DNA of 64,000 nt, from contig UCMT01000035.1 of NCBI GenBank assembly GCA_900473795.1, forward strand, positions 1-64,000. The letters run 5' to 3'. The translations under genes and the position numbers were made by a program. The stretch comes from Hyphomicrobiales bacterium (lineage in GTDB: Bacteria; Pseudomonadota; Alphaproteobacteria; Rhizobiales; Rhizobiaceae). Each line of letters begins with the position of its first letter. Position 1 is the first letter of the stretch. The notes under the pieces are model-generated. The model did no database searches. It was not told the origin of the DNA and was given only the letters and a program-made list of their open reading frames with translations. This document shows, one piece after another, positions 7,877 through 16,605 of this stretch.

Positions 7877-10342
7877 ATGCCCAAGGAAATCCACATCGAC
7901 CCTAGGACCTTCAAGGTGCGCAGCACCCTGAATGCACCACCAATTCCTATCCACGCGTACGATGAGAATATCGAGGCGGAACGTGCCCAGTATGGCGACG
8001 AAGGATTGCTGCAAATTCTGCGCGATATGATGATCATACGCGAATTCGAGACGATTTTGGCTTCGCTAAAGGGAAAGGGAGCATATTGCGGCATTGAGTT
8101 TAACTACAAAGGGCCGGCTCACCTTTCGATCGGGCAAGAGGCTGCTGCCGTCGGAGCTGCTGCCTCACTCGAGCCGCATGACCATATTTTCGGCAGTCAT
8201 CGCAGCCATGGCGAATTCATCGCGAAGGGGCTTTCGGCGATCCGAAAGCTCCCGGATGATGCCTTGCGTCTGATCATGGAGAGCCATGAGCGTGGTACGC
8301 TTCTCAGGACTGTGGAGACCTCTCTGCAGAGTCCGAAAACAAGCGAGACCGCGGAGAATTTTCTACTGCTCGGCCTGCTTGCAGAGATCTTCATGCGCTC
8401 AACCGGTTTCAACCGGGGCATGGGCGGGTCAATGCATGCCTTTTTCCCGCCTTTTGGGACTTATCCGAACAATGCGATTGTCGGCGCGTCTGCCGGAATA
8501 GCCACGGGGGCTGCATTGCGAAAGAAGCTTACGGGGGCCAGCGGCATCACTGTGGCCAACGCGGGCGATGGCTCTACTGGCTGCGGGCCGGTCTGGGAAG
8601 CGATGAATTTCGCCGCTATGGCACAATTCGAGACGCTGTGGGCAGATGCTTTCAAAGGCGGTTTGCCGGTCCTGTTTTTCTTCACCAACAACTTTTATGC
8701 GATGGGCGGTCAGACCATCGGTGAAACAATGGGATGGGACCGCCTATCTCGCATAGGGCTGGCGGTCAACCAGCAAGCCATACACGCGGAAACCGTCGAC
8801 GGAACAAATCCGCTCGCCGTTGCTGACGCCGTCGCACGCAAGCGCGAGCTTTTGGTTCAAGGCCGCGGGCCAGCCTTGCTGGACGTCGAATGTTACCGCA
8901 GCTCGGGTCATTCAACGACAGATATCAACTCTTATCGGACGAAGGACGAGATGCAGGCGTGGGAACAGCACGATCCTATCATTCTGTTCTCCAATCGCCT
9001 TCAGGAGGCCGGGATTGTGACCGCTGGCCAGGTCGCCGAATTGCGCGAACAGACGACGGATCGCATGCGCTCGATTACTGCGATCGCGGTCGATCCGGCA
9101 CTCACTCCCCCCGTAGATATTCATGCAGATCCAACGCTGATCGGCAAGCTCATGTTCTCGAACACCAACATAGAGCTGCCCTCGCAAGAAGTTTTGCTCC
9201 TGAAGCCTGTCGACGCGGTTAGCCGGGTGCGTCAGGACGCGAAGAAAAGTCGATACGGCTTTGCCGAGGACGGAGCCAAGCTGTCACCAATGCGAGCTAT
9301 CACAATGCGTGACGCGTTGTTCGAGACCGTCTTGCACCACATGACGCACGACGACAGTCTTGTCGCCTATGGGGAAGAATGCCGGGAATGGGGTGGCGCA
9401 TTCGGCGTTTACCGTGGGCTTGCCGAAATCCTACCGCACGATCGGTTGTTCAATTCACCGATCTCCGAAGCTGCGATCGTTGCGACGGCGGTGGGCTTTG
9501 CGCTCGAGGGCGGCCGCGCGCTGGTCGAACTGATGTATGGCGACTTTCTAGGCCGGGCGGGCGACGAAGTCTTCAATCAGATGGCAAAATGGCAATCGAT
9601 GTCCGGGGGTGAGCTGAAGGTTCCCGTCGTTTTGCGTTGCTCGATCGGTTCGAAGTACGGCGCCCAGCATAGTCAAGACTGGACGGCATTATGCGCCCAT
9701 ATTCCGGGCCTCAAAGTTGTCTACCCGGCAACGCCGTATGATGCGAAAGGGCTGTTGGCTTCCGCATTGTCAGGCAACGATCCGGTGGTTTTTTTTGAAA
9801 GCCAGCGCCTCTACGACACCGTGGAACAGTTCCGCAACGAAGGCGTGCCGACCGGCTACTATCAACTTCCCATCGGTGAACCCGATTGTAAGCGCGCTGG
9901 AGAAGACGTCACAATTCTCACGGTGGGACCTTCGCTTTACTCCGCGCTCGCTGCTGCTGAAGAACTCGAAAGCACCTTCGGCATCTCGGCCGAAGTGATT
10001 GATGCGCGTTCGCTTGTTCCATTTAACTATGAACCCGTGCTCGCCTCGATAAGGAAAACCGGACGCATCGTACTGGTATCCGAGGCTTCGGAGCGCGGCA
10101 GCTTCCTGATGACGCTCGCCGCAAACATTACGCGCTTCGGCTATGAAACTCTTCACGCGGCGCCTCGTGTAATCGGCTCTCCGAATTGGATCGTGCCCGG
10201 CGCTGAGATGGAATCAACCTACTTTCCCCAAAAAGATGATATCCTTGATGTCATCACCAGCGAGTTGTTTCCAAGCCAGCGCAGCAACCGCCGCAGCATA
10301 CGTGACTGGGACGATCGGGAACTTGCCCGTCTCGGTCTATAA
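7877..10342 (+). CDS. Fused alpha-beta thiamine-diphosphate dehydrogenase E1 component (acetoin/2-oxoacid dehydrogenase type)
   Basis: An 821-residue protein joining both E1 subunits in one chain. The alpha half (about residues 40-420) has the TPP/Mg motif starting GDGSTG at 230-235 and ending at the Asn pair in FFTNNFYAMGG. The beta half (about 475-800) has YGEECREWGGAFGVYRG, the conserved EAA in SPISEAAIVATAVGFALEGG, and GAQHSQDWTAL. Such E1s perform thiamine-dependent cleavage of a 2-oxo acid or, in acetoin dehydrogenase, of an alpha-hydroxyketone, passing the acyl group to a lipoyl domain. A lipoyl-domain gene and an alpha/beta hydrolase gene follow, as in AcoC-type E2. No E3 gene and no classical catalytic E2 domain are nearby. 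The fused form and sugar context make a plain pyruvate or branched-chain role unlikely. Confidence 0.88.
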   Translation: MPKEIHIDPRTFKVRSTLNAPPIPIHAYDENIEAERAQYGDEGLLQILRDMMIIREFETILASLKGKGAYCGIEFNYKGPAHLSIGQEAAAVGAAASLEPHDHIFGSHRSHGEFIAKGLSAIRKLPDDALRLIMESHERGTLLRTVETSLQSPKTSETAENFLLLGLLAEIFMRSTGFNRGMGGSMHAFFPPFGTYPNNAIVGASAGIATGAALRKKLTGASGITVANAGDGSTGCGPVWEAMNFAAMAQFETLWADAFKGGLPVLFFFTNNFYAMGGQTIGETMGWDRLSRIGLAVNQQAIHAETVDGTNPLAVADAVARKRELLVQGRGPALLDVECYRSSGHSTTDINSYRTKDEMQAWEQHDPIILFSNRLQEAGIVTAGQVAELREQTTDRMRSITAIAVDPALTPPVDIHADPTLIGKLMFSNTNIELPSQEVLLLKPVDAVSRVRQDAKKSRYGFAEDGAKLSPMRAITMRDALFETVLHHMTHDDSLVAYGEECREWGGAFGVYRGLAEILPHDRLFNSPISEAAIVATAVGFALEGGRALVELMYGDFLGRAGDEVFNQMAKWQSMSGGELKVPVVLRCSIGSKYGAQHSQDWTALCAHIPGLKVVYPATPYDAKGLLASALSGNDPVVFFESQRLYDTVEQFRNEGVPTGYYQLPIGEPDCKRAGEDVTILTVGPSLYSALAAAEELESTFGISAEVIDARSLVPFNYEPVLASIRKTGRIVLVSEASERGSFLMTLAANITRFGYETLHAAPRVIGSPNWIVPGAEMESTYFPQKDDILDVITSELFPSQRSNRRSIRDWDDRELARLGL

Positions 10343-10371
10343 ACCAACACACCTTTGAGCGAGGAACACAT

Positions 10372-10608
10372 ATGGATACCCCGATCCTCATGCCGAATCT
10401 CGGAAACGAAATCGACGAGGCCCAGATCGACGAGTGGTTCAAGACGGAAGGCGACATGGTCACCGAAGGTGAACAAGTCGTCCTGATCACGACACCCAAG
10501 GTCACCATGGAAATCGAAGCCCCAGCGACAGGCATTCTGAAGAAAATCCTGATTCCCGCAGACGAGCTTGCGGCAGTGGGCTCCACACTTGGGATCATCG
10601 AGACATGA
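10372..10608 (+). CDS. Stand-alone lipoyl-domain protein
   Basis: A 78-residue protein consisting of just one lipoyl/biotinyl domain. The modified lysine is Lys43 within TTPKVTMEIEAP; the lack of the MKM triplet favours lipoylation over biotinylation. A GAGGA ribosome site precedes the ATG. It would carry the acyl group formed by the E1 encoded 29 bp upstream. Its stop overlaps the start of the hydrolase gene (ATGA). In AcoC-type E2 subunits of acetoin dehydrogenases the lipoyl domain and an alpha/beta-hydrolase domain are in one polypeptide, so this gene and the next look like a split E2. Confidence 0.85.
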   Translation: MDTPILMPNLGNEIDEAQIDEWFKTEGDMVTEGEQVVLITTPKVTMEIEAPATGILKKILIPADELAAVGSTLGIIET

Positions 10609-11408
10609 CAAACGCGACCGCAAACTTACCGCTTCCAGTCTTTCGCTTGGGGGGTTCGGGGCCGAACCTTCTGCTTCTCCACGGGTTTGGAGCTGACCGA
10701 ATGACCTGGATAGCCAATCAGGACGCGCTCATGCAGTCGTATGCGGTTTTTAGCTGCGACCTGCCTGCGCATGGCGATCAACCGCCTGGCAGGACTGGCA
10801 TGAAAATCTCGGAGATCGCCGATGAACTGATTGACGCACTCGCGCGACAGAACGATCCCTTTGTCGTGGTGGGGCATTCACTGGGCGGCGCAATCGCCAT
10901 AGAACTGGCAGCTCGCCGACCGGATTTGGTCGCTGGCCTGGGCCTGATAGCACCGGCTGGTCTGGGCAAAGAGGTCGGTCGAGATTTTCTGAGCGAACTG
11001 CCTGAACTTAGCGAGTTGGACTCTGCGTTGGCGCTACTTCAGCGATTGGTCTCGCGCCCGCGCCTGATAACGCCACCGATCGCTCAACGGCTCCTCGATC
11101 ACCTGGAACGACCTGGCATTCGTGCCGCTCTCAGAGCCCTGGCTTCGGAGTTAAGCCAGGTCGAGACCTCGATTGAACCCCATGTGGCTTCCATAGCCGT
11201 CAGCAGAGTTCCGCGGATCGTCATTTGGGGAGAGGACGACACGATAAATCCGATCGACCGTCGGAAACTGTCGAGGTTCAACGCTCAAGTGCTGACTCTG
11301 CCGGATACCGGGCATCTTCCTCACGTTGAGGCAAGCAGAGCCGTAAGCCGGTATGTTTGTGAATTTCTGAAGAGTGCCGCATTGGAATTGGGGGGGATGA
11401 GTTCATGA
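10605..11408 (+). CDS. Alpha/beta hydrolase resembling the C-terminal domain of AcoC-type E2
   Basis: A 267-residue alpha/beta hydrolase with oxyanion-side LLLHGFGADRMTW near residue 22, nucleophile motif GHSLGG (Ser92), an acid in VIWGEDDTINP and the catalytic His in DTGHLPHVE. It overlaps the lipoyl gene upstream and the kinase gene downstream by ATGA, so all are co-translated. In AcoC proteins a domain of this fold replaces the classical acyltransferase, which makes acyl transfer or thioester handling together with the lipoyl protein the likely role. A free hydrolase acting on a sugar lactone or ester is the alternative. Confidence 0.82.
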   Translation: MTNATANLPLPVFRLGGSGPNLLLLHGFGADRMTWIANQDALMQSYAVFSCDLPAHGDQPPGRTGMKISEIADELIDALARQNDPFVVVGHSLGGAIAIELAARRPDLVAGLGLIAPAGLGKEVGRDFLSELPELSELDSALALLQRLVSRPRLITPPIAQRLLDHLERPGIRAALRALASELSQVETSIEPHVASIAVSRVPRIVIWGEDDTINPIDRRKLSRFNAQVLTLPDTGHLPHVEASRAVSRYVCEFLKSAALELGGMSS

Positions 11409-12361
11409 TCGTTGTCTGCGGTGATGCCTTGATTGACTTCTTGCCGGTCGCGCTCCCGGAAGGTGGCGGTGGCTACATCCCTGTCTGTGGTGGATCCTGC
11501 TGCAACATTGCGACCGCGATTGGCAGGTTAGGCGGTAAAGTCGGATTCATGGGAGGGCTGTCCGAGGATTTTTTTGGCGCCATGCTGGTTCAGCAGTTCA
11601 ACGAAGCGGGGATTGATCTTCGCTACGCAACCCGCCTGCCTTTCGACACGACGCTGGCCTTTGTGCGTCTGGGAGGTGACGAGCCTGAGTACGCGTTCTA
11701 TGACAGCGGTAGTGCGGCACGGCACTGGACGCTGAAAGGGGCACCAGCTTTGGGCAGCGAGGTTGACGTCCTGCACATCGGTTCGGTCACGTTGATTCAC
11801 CCCCCTGTCTCAAGCGCTTGCGAGTCACTGTTCGAGAACGAACAGGGTAAGCGCGTGTTATCGATCGATCCAAACTGCCGGCCCGGTCTGGCGCAGGATC
11901 CAGAGGCATATCGCCAGCGTCTCAATCGCCTCTGCGGTATGGCTGACATCGTAAAGCTATCGGTGACGGATCTCGAATTCATGCAGCCGGGTGTCGGGCC
12001 GCATTCGGCAGCGGAGAGTTGGCTTTCAAACCGGGCCAAGATCGTCCTCGTCAGCCGGGGTGCGCTGGGCGCAACAGTTTATCTTGCGGGTGGCAGAGTC
12101 GTTGAAATTCCAGCACGCCCTGCAAGGGTTGTTGATACCGTTGGAGCTGGAGACGCACTCATTGCAGGCTTTCTCACCCATCTCCAGCAGAGCGGCGACT
12201 TGCATCGCCATAGCATCGGCGCCTTGACGGATGACCGGGCTCGCAAAGCTCTCGAGTTTGCCGCACACGTTGCAAGTCTTGCCTGCGAGCATCGCGGAAG
12301 TGACCCGCCGTGGCGCAGAGAAATCAGCCTGGCTGGATACGACGAAGGCAGTCAAGTGTGA
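11405..12361 (+). CDS. PfkB-family carbohydrate kinase (fructokinase-like)
   Basis: A 318-residue PfkB kinase. It begins MIVVCGDALIDFLP, has the substrate-side CGGSCCNIATAIGRLGG near residues 28-44, and the ATP/catalytic signature VDTVGAGDA with catalytic Asp250. It is distinct from the ribokinase-like gene at 447-1358. It overlaps the hydrolase gene by ATGA. Its place in the operon suggests it phosphorylates the ketose made by the epimerase, so that the E1 may act on a phosphorylated intermediate. The specific sugar is not deducible from sequence. Confidence 0.87.
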   Translation: MIVVCGDALIDFLPVALPEGGGGYIPVCGGSCCNIATAIGRLGGKVGFMGGLSEDFFGAMLVQQFNEAGIDLRYATRLPFDTTLAFVRLGGDEPEYAFYDSGSAARHWTLKGAPALGSEVDVLHIGSVTLIHPPVSSACESLFENEQGKRVLSIDPNCRPGLAQDPEAYRQRLNRLCGMADIVKLSVTDLEFMQPGVGPHSAAESWLSNRAKIVLVSRGALGATVYLAGGRVVEIPARPARVVDTVGAGDALIAGFLTHLQQSGDLHRHSIGALTDDRARKALEFAAHVASLACEHRGSDPPWRREISLAGYDEGSQV

Positions 12362-12507
12362 CGCCAAGCACCGCAAGCTATTGCGGAGGCTTGCCGTGCC
12401 GGTTAAGGGTGAAACGCCACGTCTAGAGATGTTTTACTCGAAGATCTGCGAACGGATTTGGACGCCGTTCTCATCGTGATCGCAACGACTATCCAGGGGC
12501 GGATTGG

Positions 12508-13494
12508 ATGACAAAACTGACAAGGATGCCCCACACCAGCTTGCTGGACGCTGAAAGCCTCAGGTTGAAGGCAGCTTTTCTTTATTACAATCAGAAGCTT
12601 ACTCAAAACGAAGTCGCCGCAAAACTGGGTGTCAGCCGCAGCACAATCGTTAAGCTCCTCGATGAGGCGCTGAAGCGGGGCGAAATCCAGATCTGGGTGA
12701 AGCAGGCCGCAAGCGAGTTGGAGCTGGCATCCGAGCTGGAAGCCGCGCTCAATCTCGATGAAGTGATCGTCACGCCGCCGGCGAAAGATGTCGACGGAAC
12801 GGCCCGGGCCGTTGGGCAAGCGCTGGGTCAGTTTCTTTCCGACACCATTCCCAGCAATGCGACGATCGGGGTTGGCTGGGGACGAACACTCAGTGCCGCG
12901 CTTTCGAGTTTTCGCCCGCTGCGGCGCGAAGGGGTAAAAATTGTGTCTCTGCTTGGAGGTACGGTGGAAGCCCAGCATGAAAATCCGATCGATTTTACCT
13001 GGCAGCTCGCCAATCAACTCGGGGCGCAATGTTTTCTTTTGATGGCGCCGCTGCTGGTTGACTCTCCCGATACCAAAGAACGCTTAATCGAAAAGTGCGG
13101 CTTGAATCGGATCATGAAGCTGTCCGCCGATCTGGACATTGCACTGGTGAGCGTCGGCGATATCGGCACCCATTCAACATCGCTGTCGGTCGCATCCCTT
13201 GCGCCAGACGAGTTGGAAACGCTCATCGGCAAGGGGGCTATGTGCGATGTTCTGTGCAATTTCCTGGATCGAGACGGCCGCACGGTGGACCATCCGGTCA
13301 ACGATCGGGTGATGTCAGTCGATCTCGATACAGTGAGACGCGCACGGCACGTGGTTATCGCATCGGGGGGAGAACAGCGAGCCGCCGCAATCTTGGCAGC
13401 TATCAGGCGAGTAGGCTGCAATACTTTGGTGACTGATGAAAGCGCTGCGCGTGAGATGCTCAGCTTGCTCAGAAGTCCAAGGGCTGATCGATGA
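12508..13494 (+). CDS. SorC/DeoR-type sugar-binding transcriptional regulator
   Basis: A 328-residue SorC-family regulator. The N-terminal helix-turn-helix spans about residues 20-55 (KLTQNEVAAKLGVSRSTIVK), followed by a sugar-phosphate-binding domain with the family sequences IGVGWGRTLSAALSSF and IVSLLGGTVEAQ. These regulators (DeoR, CggR, LsrR, SorC) respond to phosphorylated sugars. It follows the E1 operon by 146 bp on the same strand and probably controls it and the divergent importer, with a phosphosugar made by the adjacent PfkB kinase as inducer. The leader is weak (GGGGCGGA). Confidence 0.87.
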   Translation: MTKLTRMPHTSLLDAESLRLKAAFLYYNQKLTQNEVAAKLGVSRSTIVKLLDEALKRGEIQIWVKQAASELELASELEAALNLDEVIVTPPAKDVDGTARAVGQALGQFLSDTIPSNATIGVGWGRTLSAALSSFRPLRREGVKIVSLLGGTVEAQHENPIDFTWQLANQLGAQCFLLMAPLLVDSPDTKERLIEKCGLNRIMKLSADLDIALVSVGDIGTHSTSLSVASLAPDELETLIGKGAMCDVLCNFLDRDGRTVDHPVNDRVMSVDLDTVRRARHVVIASGGEQRAAAILAAIRRVGCNTLVTDESAAREMLSLLRSPRADR

Positions 13495-13759
13495 TTACCA
13501 TCGCCGTTTTTTCCAGTTCGCCGCCAACAACGACGGCTGGGCCGAATCGCTCCAAATCCACCCTGACGGCTTGGCCGACTATTTGGGCTTCCGGGATGGC
13601 CGAGCTGCCGAGGGCCGTGCGCTAGATATCCCGACGCCGGACCAGAACGCACTAAGCCTGGCGCTGCCGTGCGCCTCGGGGATCGAGGGTTATCTTAAGG
13701 AAATGCAGGAAGGCAATGTCGCCACCCTGGCGCCGGGCGAGATCAGACGTGACAGGTGA
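13436..13759 (+). other. Unrecognised open frame, possible gene fragment
   Basis: An open frame that begins inside the regulator and continues about 265 bp past it. The part beyond the regulator (FFQFAANNDGWAESLQ...ALPCASGIEGYL) looks protein-like in composition, but it has no start codon or ribosome site of its own after 13494. It may be the tail of a gene truncated when the regulator operon was joined to this region. I do not recognise a family. Confidence 0.25.
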
Positions 13760-13807
13760 TGGCATGGTGAAGTGCTTGGGAGGTCGCTTGACCCTAGACC
13801 CGACGGT

Positions 13808-13838
13808 TCAAATGCGGGGGCGCTTCCCCCGCATTTGA
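13808..13838 (+). terminator. Strong hairpin, probable terminator of the E1-kinase-regulator operon
   Basis: A perfect 13-bp stem (TCAAATGCGGGGG pairing with its complement) around a 5-base loop CGCTT, followed by GTTGTTTC. The downstream U-richness is modest, but this is the most stable short hairpin seen in this part of the window and lies between the rightward operon and the leftward MFS remnant. Confidence 0.65.
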
Positions 13839-14045
13839 GTTGTTTCGTCGGTGCGAATTGGCCTAACTGACGTTGCCAATGAATTCTCAGATCGGCCCTT
13901 TTGCTGTGTTTCGGCGTGCAAAAACTGGCGCATTTTTGATGCCGGCTGTCTTTCAAATTGCCCCGATCCTCGGTTGACGAAGGTCCACCTTGGCACCCGC
14001 CACTGCAACAGCGGCGGTTGTGAAACCGCCGTTGCCGTACCGCTG

Positions 14046-15408
14046 TCATGCCACGGCGTCGATCGCATCGATTGAGCGACCGCGCGTCTCTATTCCCCAT
14101 AATACATAGGCCGCGCAGGCTAGTGCGTACCACGCGGCGAAATAGATGAACGCGTTCTCAAATGGGATCTGGCCTGAGGCGGGAGCGCCGACGTTGACGC
14201 GCCCACGATTACGGCCAACCCCATCGGTCCAATGATCTTCCCAATTCCTCCAAAGCCATACGCGGCTCCATTCCTGTCGAACGAAGATGCGTGGGCCAAA
14301 CCTCGGCAGAATACGGCCCGACGATCGCAAAGCCCCCTTCCCCAAAAAAGAATGCAAGCATCAGTAGCGTTAGGAATCCAACTAAATCTCCCGACAGCGA
14401 AGAGGCAAACAGCGCAGCAAGCAACAGCATGGCTGCCGCGCCGGCGGTGCACAGAATTCCTGCAGCGCGCCGACCAATGCCTTCGGAAAGAAGGGAAAAG
14501 CTCACTCGCCCAGCCAATGCCGCGAGCGTCACGAAGATCATGTAAAATGCTGCTTCCGGGGGGCTGTTCCCCGGATCAGCACCAAGAGTGATGGTGCCCA
14601 TAATGTGAGCCCATAGTAGCCTGTCTGCATTCCGATATTGGACACGCAGCTCATCGCTAAAGCGCGAGGATAACGCAATAGTTCCTTCAATTCCCCGGCT
14701 GGCTGAGCAGCCTGTGGTGCCTCGATCGGAAGCGTCGCCGGGTCAACTTCGAGTGCCCACCCGATTGATTGGCGAGCCTCCTGGACGCCCTTGACGCATG
14801 AGCCATCTGGGTGATTCCGGCACCCAACGCCTCACCAACAGCACGCCCAGGCTCAACATAACGCAAACGGCAATGAGCCCCCGCCACCCAACCGCGGGAG
14901 CCAGGAAAGCAACCATCGCTGATCCGATGAGGAAACCGAGTGGCACCGCACATGTCACCAGGCCGGTCACCAAACCCCGCTTTTTGGTGGGAACGAATTC
15001 CTGGATAAGGGGGACATCGACGCAGTAGAGACCACCCCCTCCGAAACCGATCAGGAACCTGAAAAAGGTTAGGTAAAGCCATCCGATTTCCGGCGTGTCG
15101 GGCGTGAAAATGAGGGCGAACATACTTACGGTGAACACGATGATCGTGCTCATGAAGATTTTTCGACGCCCTACCCGGTCAGCCATCCGTCCAAACCATG
15201 CAGCGCCAAACATTGCCCCAACGCCGGAAGAAAGCAAAATGATCGAAGACTGACCAAAGCTTAAGCCCCAAGGCTTGGACACGAACGTCAAAATGAAGCC
15301 AATAAGAAAGTAGTCTAAAAATTCCAGGACCAATCCGAAAGCTCCCGCAAAGACCAAACCCTTTTGATTGCGCGTGAGCAGTTGCTGACGGTCGAGCGCC
15401 TCAAACAT
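14046..15408 (-). pseudogene. MFS transporter pseudogene (three frameshifts)
   Basis: The N-terminal 200 residues read cleanly (MFEALDRQQLLTRNQKGLV, loop DRVGRR, then ESPRWLM). The frame shifts near 14790, the next piece continuing as QEARQSIGWALEVDPATLP through MQTGYYGLTLWAPSLL. It shifts again near 14577 into FYMIFVTLAALAGRVSFSLL, and again near 14250 into a C-terminus ending GIETRGRSIDAID. The pieces are colinear and make one 12-helix sugar/aromatic-acid type MFS protein, so this is a decayed gene (or one with sequencing errors). Its start has a good GGGAGGAT site and its promoter region contains a TetR operator candidate, so it was once the transporter of the adjacent TetR-controlled cluster. 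Confidence 0.85.
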
Positions 15409-15670
15409 TTATCCTCCCTAATCCAGGCTAAACTTGGCAACGCGTGTTCCGCGCCATCCGCTTGTCGCGCGGGCGGCGTGGCTCCTCCTCTTAAAATCCC
15501 GAAGTACTTATCCCTGCGCCGCGATCTTGGTCACGGACTACGCTGGTCGACAAATAGTGGAACTGCTTGACAAACCGGTATTGTTGAAAGCTAGAGTCCT
15601 CTCTCCCGGTGCTCTCGAACGTCAAAGATGACGCCCGAGAGCAGCGCGGGGGAGGAAGCACCAGTCGCTA

Positions 15671-15700
15671 TAGTTATCGGTTGATAATTTAATTTGTCAA
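15671..15700 (-). promoter_or_regulatory. Leftward promoter with embedded operator upstream of the MFS remnant
   Basis: Reading leftward, TTGACA at 15700-15695 is a consensus -35 box and TAACTA at 15676-15671 a possible -10 at 18-bp spacing. Between and overlapping them sits the palindrome TTATCGGTTGATAA (15674-15687), arms TTATC/GATAA with a 4-bp centre. A repressor bound there would block polymerase. Near-identical sites occur at 16573-16586 and 18457-18470. The rest of the 400-bp gap 15409-15812 shows nothing else recognisable. Confidence 0.55.
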
Positions 15701-15812
15701 CTGGAGTTGGGTTAAGACAAAATTTTTTGTGAAATGCACGATCAACCGCGCAAGCATGCCGCCGGGCTGCCGGATAAACGATCGAATCATCAACGTTGAT
15801 TAGTGCGCAGGT

Positions 15813-16484
15813 CTAGGCGTGAGCTTTGATTTCGGTTGGCTTCGGAACAGCTGCTTTCGCGAAATACGTCTGGATGCCGTTGTGGAAAACACCGACCACC
15901 GCCGATATGGTCCGGTCACGGTCCTCTGAAGGAGGTAGGCTGAAGATGTGCTCACGGACACCAAGATAGAAAATCCCGCTGTGAAGTGCCCAAGCGAGTT
16001 CAATCTCCTCAACCGAAGGTTTGGTCTGATCATCGAGGCCGGCAAGATGACGGTACTCCTTCACGATGCGTTGCAGAATGCGCTCTTCGAGCAACCCTAT
16101 ATACCAACGGTTTATATCTGCACCTTTTAGGCCCGCGAAAAGGTAGATACGCATCCACTCGCGGGTGAAAATCGCCTTCGTGTAGCTTGCATAAAAGGAT
16201 TTGAGCCGTTCCTCCAGAGGGACATTGCGATCACACAGCAAGCGATCCCATTCTATGTTCCAGCGATCCAGATAGACGGCCCGGTAAGCCTCGCGGATCA
16301 AATCATCTTTGCTGGGGAAATACCGATAAAGCAGGGGCTGGGTGATGCCAAGTTGCCTGGCCAACTCGCGCGTGCTGCTTTCAAACCCGTGTTCCGCAAA
16401 CAGGTTCAGTGCCTTTTGGAGTATCTCGTCACGCCGCTCGGTCGGTGGGAGGCGCCTTCGCTTGGGGGGCTGCTTTGGTGTCAT
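15813..16484 (-). CDS. TetR-family transcriptional regulator
   Basis: A 223-residue TetR protein starting MTPKQPPKRRRLPPTERRDE. The DNA-binding helix-turn-helix is at about residues 35-60 (STRELARQLGITQPLLYRYFPSKDDL), followed by a helical ligand-binding domain. I chose the ATG at 16484; an open frame to 16532 is possible but has no better ribosome site. It lies between the MFS remnant and the divergent cyclase/SDR genes, and the TTATC-N4-GATAA palindromes beside these genes are its probable operators. Confidence 0.87.
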   Translation of the reverse strand: MTPKQPPKRRRLPPTERRDEILQKALNLFAEHGFESSTRELARQLGITQPLLYRYFPSKDDLIREAYRAVYLDRWNIEWDRLLCDRNVPLEERLKSFYASYTKAIFTREWMRIYLFAGLKGADINRWYIGLLEERILQRIVKEYRHLAGLDDQTKPSVEEIELAWALHSGIFYLGVREHIFSLPPSEDRDRTISAVVGVFHNGIQTYFAKAAVPKPTEIKAHA

Positions 16485-16572
16485 AGGCCTGTAAACTGTG
16501 GGTCTGAAGAAATCGCTCCTATTCCCTAGCATGGAAAAAGACCACTTGACTACGATGGCGAAGAGGATTTAT

Positions 16573-16586
16573 TTATCAGTCGATAA
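16573..16586 (+). promoter_or_regulatory. Operator-like palindrome in the cyclase gene leader
   Basis: TTATCAGTCGATAA, with the same TTATC-N4-GATAA arms as the site at 15674. It lies about 20 bp upstream of the cyclase start and directly after a possible promoter (TTGACT at 16546-16551, T/A-rich -10 region around 16568-16574), a position suited to repression. Confidence 0.6.
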
Positions 16587-16605
16587 TTGTCGGGAGGAGA
16601 CGACT

